DNA of 64,000 nucleotides, from positions 248,001 to 312,000 of the forward strand of contig NZ_SRLE01000007.1 in NCBI RefSeq assembly GCF_004745945.1, given 5' to 3'. The translations under genes and the position numbers were made by a program. This DNA is from Mangrovimicrobium sediminis. Lineage in GTDB: Bacteria; Pseudomonadota; Gammaproteobacteria; Pseudomonadales; Halieaceae. The notes under the pieces were generated by a model. That model was not told the origin of the DNA, made no database searches, and saw only the letters and a list, made by a program, of their open reading frames with translations. Positions 62,985 to 64,000 of the stretch are shown here, one piece after another; the stretch's first letter is position 1; each line of letters opens with the position of its first letter.

Positions 62985-64000
62985 GTGATTATCAGCGAAC
63001 AGTGGTTGCGCGAGTGGGTTAACCCCGCGCTTTCAACCGAAGAACTGGCCCACCAGATCACCATGGCGGGCCTGGAAGTGGACGCCCTCGACCCGGTGGC
63101 GGGCGAATTCAGCGGCGTCGTCGTGGCCGAGATCATCAGCGCCGAGCAACACCCGGACGCGGACAAGCTGCGCGTGTGCGAAGTGGATGCCGGCGGCGAG
63201 CGCGTGCAGATCGTGTGCGGCGCGCCCAATGCCCGCGCCGGCCTGAAAGCACCGCTGGCGACGGTCGGCGGCGTGCTGCCCGGTGACTTCAAGATCAAGA
63301 AGGCCAAGCTGCGCGGCGTGGAATCCTTCGGCATGCTCTGCGCCGAAAAAGAACTCGGCCTGTCCGAGGCGGACGCCGGCCTCATGGAGTTGCCGGCGGA
63401 CGCCCCGGTGGGCGCCGACCTGCGCGAGTACCTGCGCCTGGATGACAACATGATCGAGATCGGCCTCACACCGAACCGGGCGGATTGCCTCGGTGTGTGC
63501 GGCATCGCGCGAGAGGTTGGCCTGCTCAACAACATCCACGTGCATGCGCCGGCAATGGAGCCGGTCCCCGCCAGCATCGAAGACAGCTTCCCGGTGGAAC
63601 TGGTGAACCCCGAGCGCTGCCCGCGGTTTGTCAGCCGCGTGATCCGCGGTATCGACATCACCCGGCCCAGCCCTGCCTGGCTGCAGGAGCGGCTGCGCCG
63701 TGTGGGCCTGCGCTCCATCGACGCGGTAGTCGACGTGACCAACTACGTGATGATGGAACTCGGCCAGCCCATGCATGCCTTCGACCTTGGCAAGTTGAGC
63801 GGCGGCATCCGCGTGCGCACCGCTATCGCCGGCGAGTCACTGGAGTTGCTGGACGGGCAGACCCTGGAACTGGACGAGCAGACCCTGGTCATCGCCGACC
63901 ACGACAAGGCCCTGGCCATGGCCGGGATCATGGGCGGGGAGGGCAGTTCGGTCACCGACGCCACCCGCGACCTGTTCCTCGAAGTGGCATTCTTTGCACC
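62985..64000 (+). CDS. pheT: Phenylalanine-tRNA ligase beta subunit (5' part)
   Basis: GTG start 19 bp after pheS; the frame is open to the window edge (338 codons visible). It begins like E. coli PheT, with [11 protein letters not shown] and ITMAGLEVD, followed by the tRNA-binding OB domain (about 40-150; [17 protein letters not shown]) and the start of the B3/B4 editing domain. Catalytic-like core and anticodon domain lie outside the window. Confidence 0.97.
   Translation, partial: MIISEQWLREWVNPALSTEELAHQITMAGLEVDALDPVAGEFSGVVVAEIISAEQHPDADKLRVCEVDAGGERVQIVCGAPNARAGLKAPLATVGGVLPGDFKIKKAKLRGVESFGMLCAEKELGLSEADAGLMELPADAPVGADLREYLRLDDNMIEIGLTPNRADCLGVCGIAREVGLLNNIHVHAPAMEPVPASIEDSFPVELVNPERCPRFVSRVIRGIDITRPSPAWLQERLRRVGLRSIDAVVDVTNYVMMELGQPMHAFDLGKLSGGIRVRTAIAGESLELLDGQTLELDEQTLVIADHDKALAMAGIMGGEGSSVTDATRDLFLEVAFFA

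Overview
This is a GC-rich chromosomal window, probably from a marine gammaproteobacterium. I would guess the Halieaceae (OM60/NOR5) / Cellvibrionales group; that is inference from gene content, not a taxonomic test. The pointers are: the gene order thrS-infC-rpmI-rplT-pheS-pheT with an ATT-started infC; a rhombosortase with a GlyGly-CTERM substrate; a complete 'proteobacterial dedicated sortase' locus; several sulfotransferases; and a formylglycine-type sulfatase. No prophage, CRISPR array, rRNA operon or transposase gene was seen.

Layout. 0-8.5 kb: the 3' end of a CapD/WbpM-type nucleotide-sugar dehydratase, a small membrane protein, an iron alcohol dehydrogenase, a CSS-EAL c-di-GMP phosphodiesterase, a coupled pair (papain-like protease/hydrolase fusion plus GH108 muramidase), a ChaC-like enzyme, a mini SET protein and a GntR regulator. 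8.5-13.4 kb: a divergent catabolic operon (aldehyde dehydrogenase, twin carboxymuconolactone-decarboxylase-like protein, two SDRs, a 3-hydroxyisobutyrate-dehydrogenase-like enzyme). 13.5-18.5 kb: surface module 1, with a membrane acyltransferase translationally coupled to rhombosortase, a VIT/VWA GlyGly-CTERM protein and a divergent HTH regulator. 18.6-19.5 kb: a luciferase-like oxidoreductase with a 20-bp palindrome upstream. 19.8-32 kb: a tightly overlapping glycan operon with a sulfotransferase/GT4 fusion, an orphan ABC-type membrane domain, two more sulfotransferases, GT4, GT4, GT2, DUF2304 and a large GT-C-like membrane protein. This is most simply a sulfated surface or exopolysaccharide system.

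32-47 kb is a patchwork: trypsin-like protease, arfB, PH-domain protein, phospholipase-D-like protein, three unknown genes, a DUF1508 protein, an orphan Nif11 peptide, an AlkB-like dioxygenase, an AAA+ ATPase, a CalB-like aldehyde dehydrogenase, two phage-tail-collar proteins, an MBL-fold hydrolase, and an AT-richer Sel1-like gene next to tRNA-Asn. 47.5-51.6 kb: uvrB, a small secreted charged protein and a sulfatase. 51.6-57.4 kb: surface module 2, the dedicated sortase system. Its two-component pair (kinase with a CBM9-like sensor) is divergent from a VIT/VWA sortase target and its sortase, with a repeated GCCACAATT motif between them. 57.4-64 kb: a FabD-like acyltransferase and the translation operon thrS-infC-rpmI-rplT-pheS-pheT, which runs off the window.

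The most interesting theme is that one 64-kb segment holds two unrelated C-terminal surface-processing systems (rhombosortase and class-specific sortase), each beside a VIT/VWA protein, together with a sulfated-glycan operon. The clearest new regulatory prediction is the GCCACAATT direct repeat with 10-bp spacing in front of the sortase-target operon, which fits an OmpR-family site for the adjacent response regulator.
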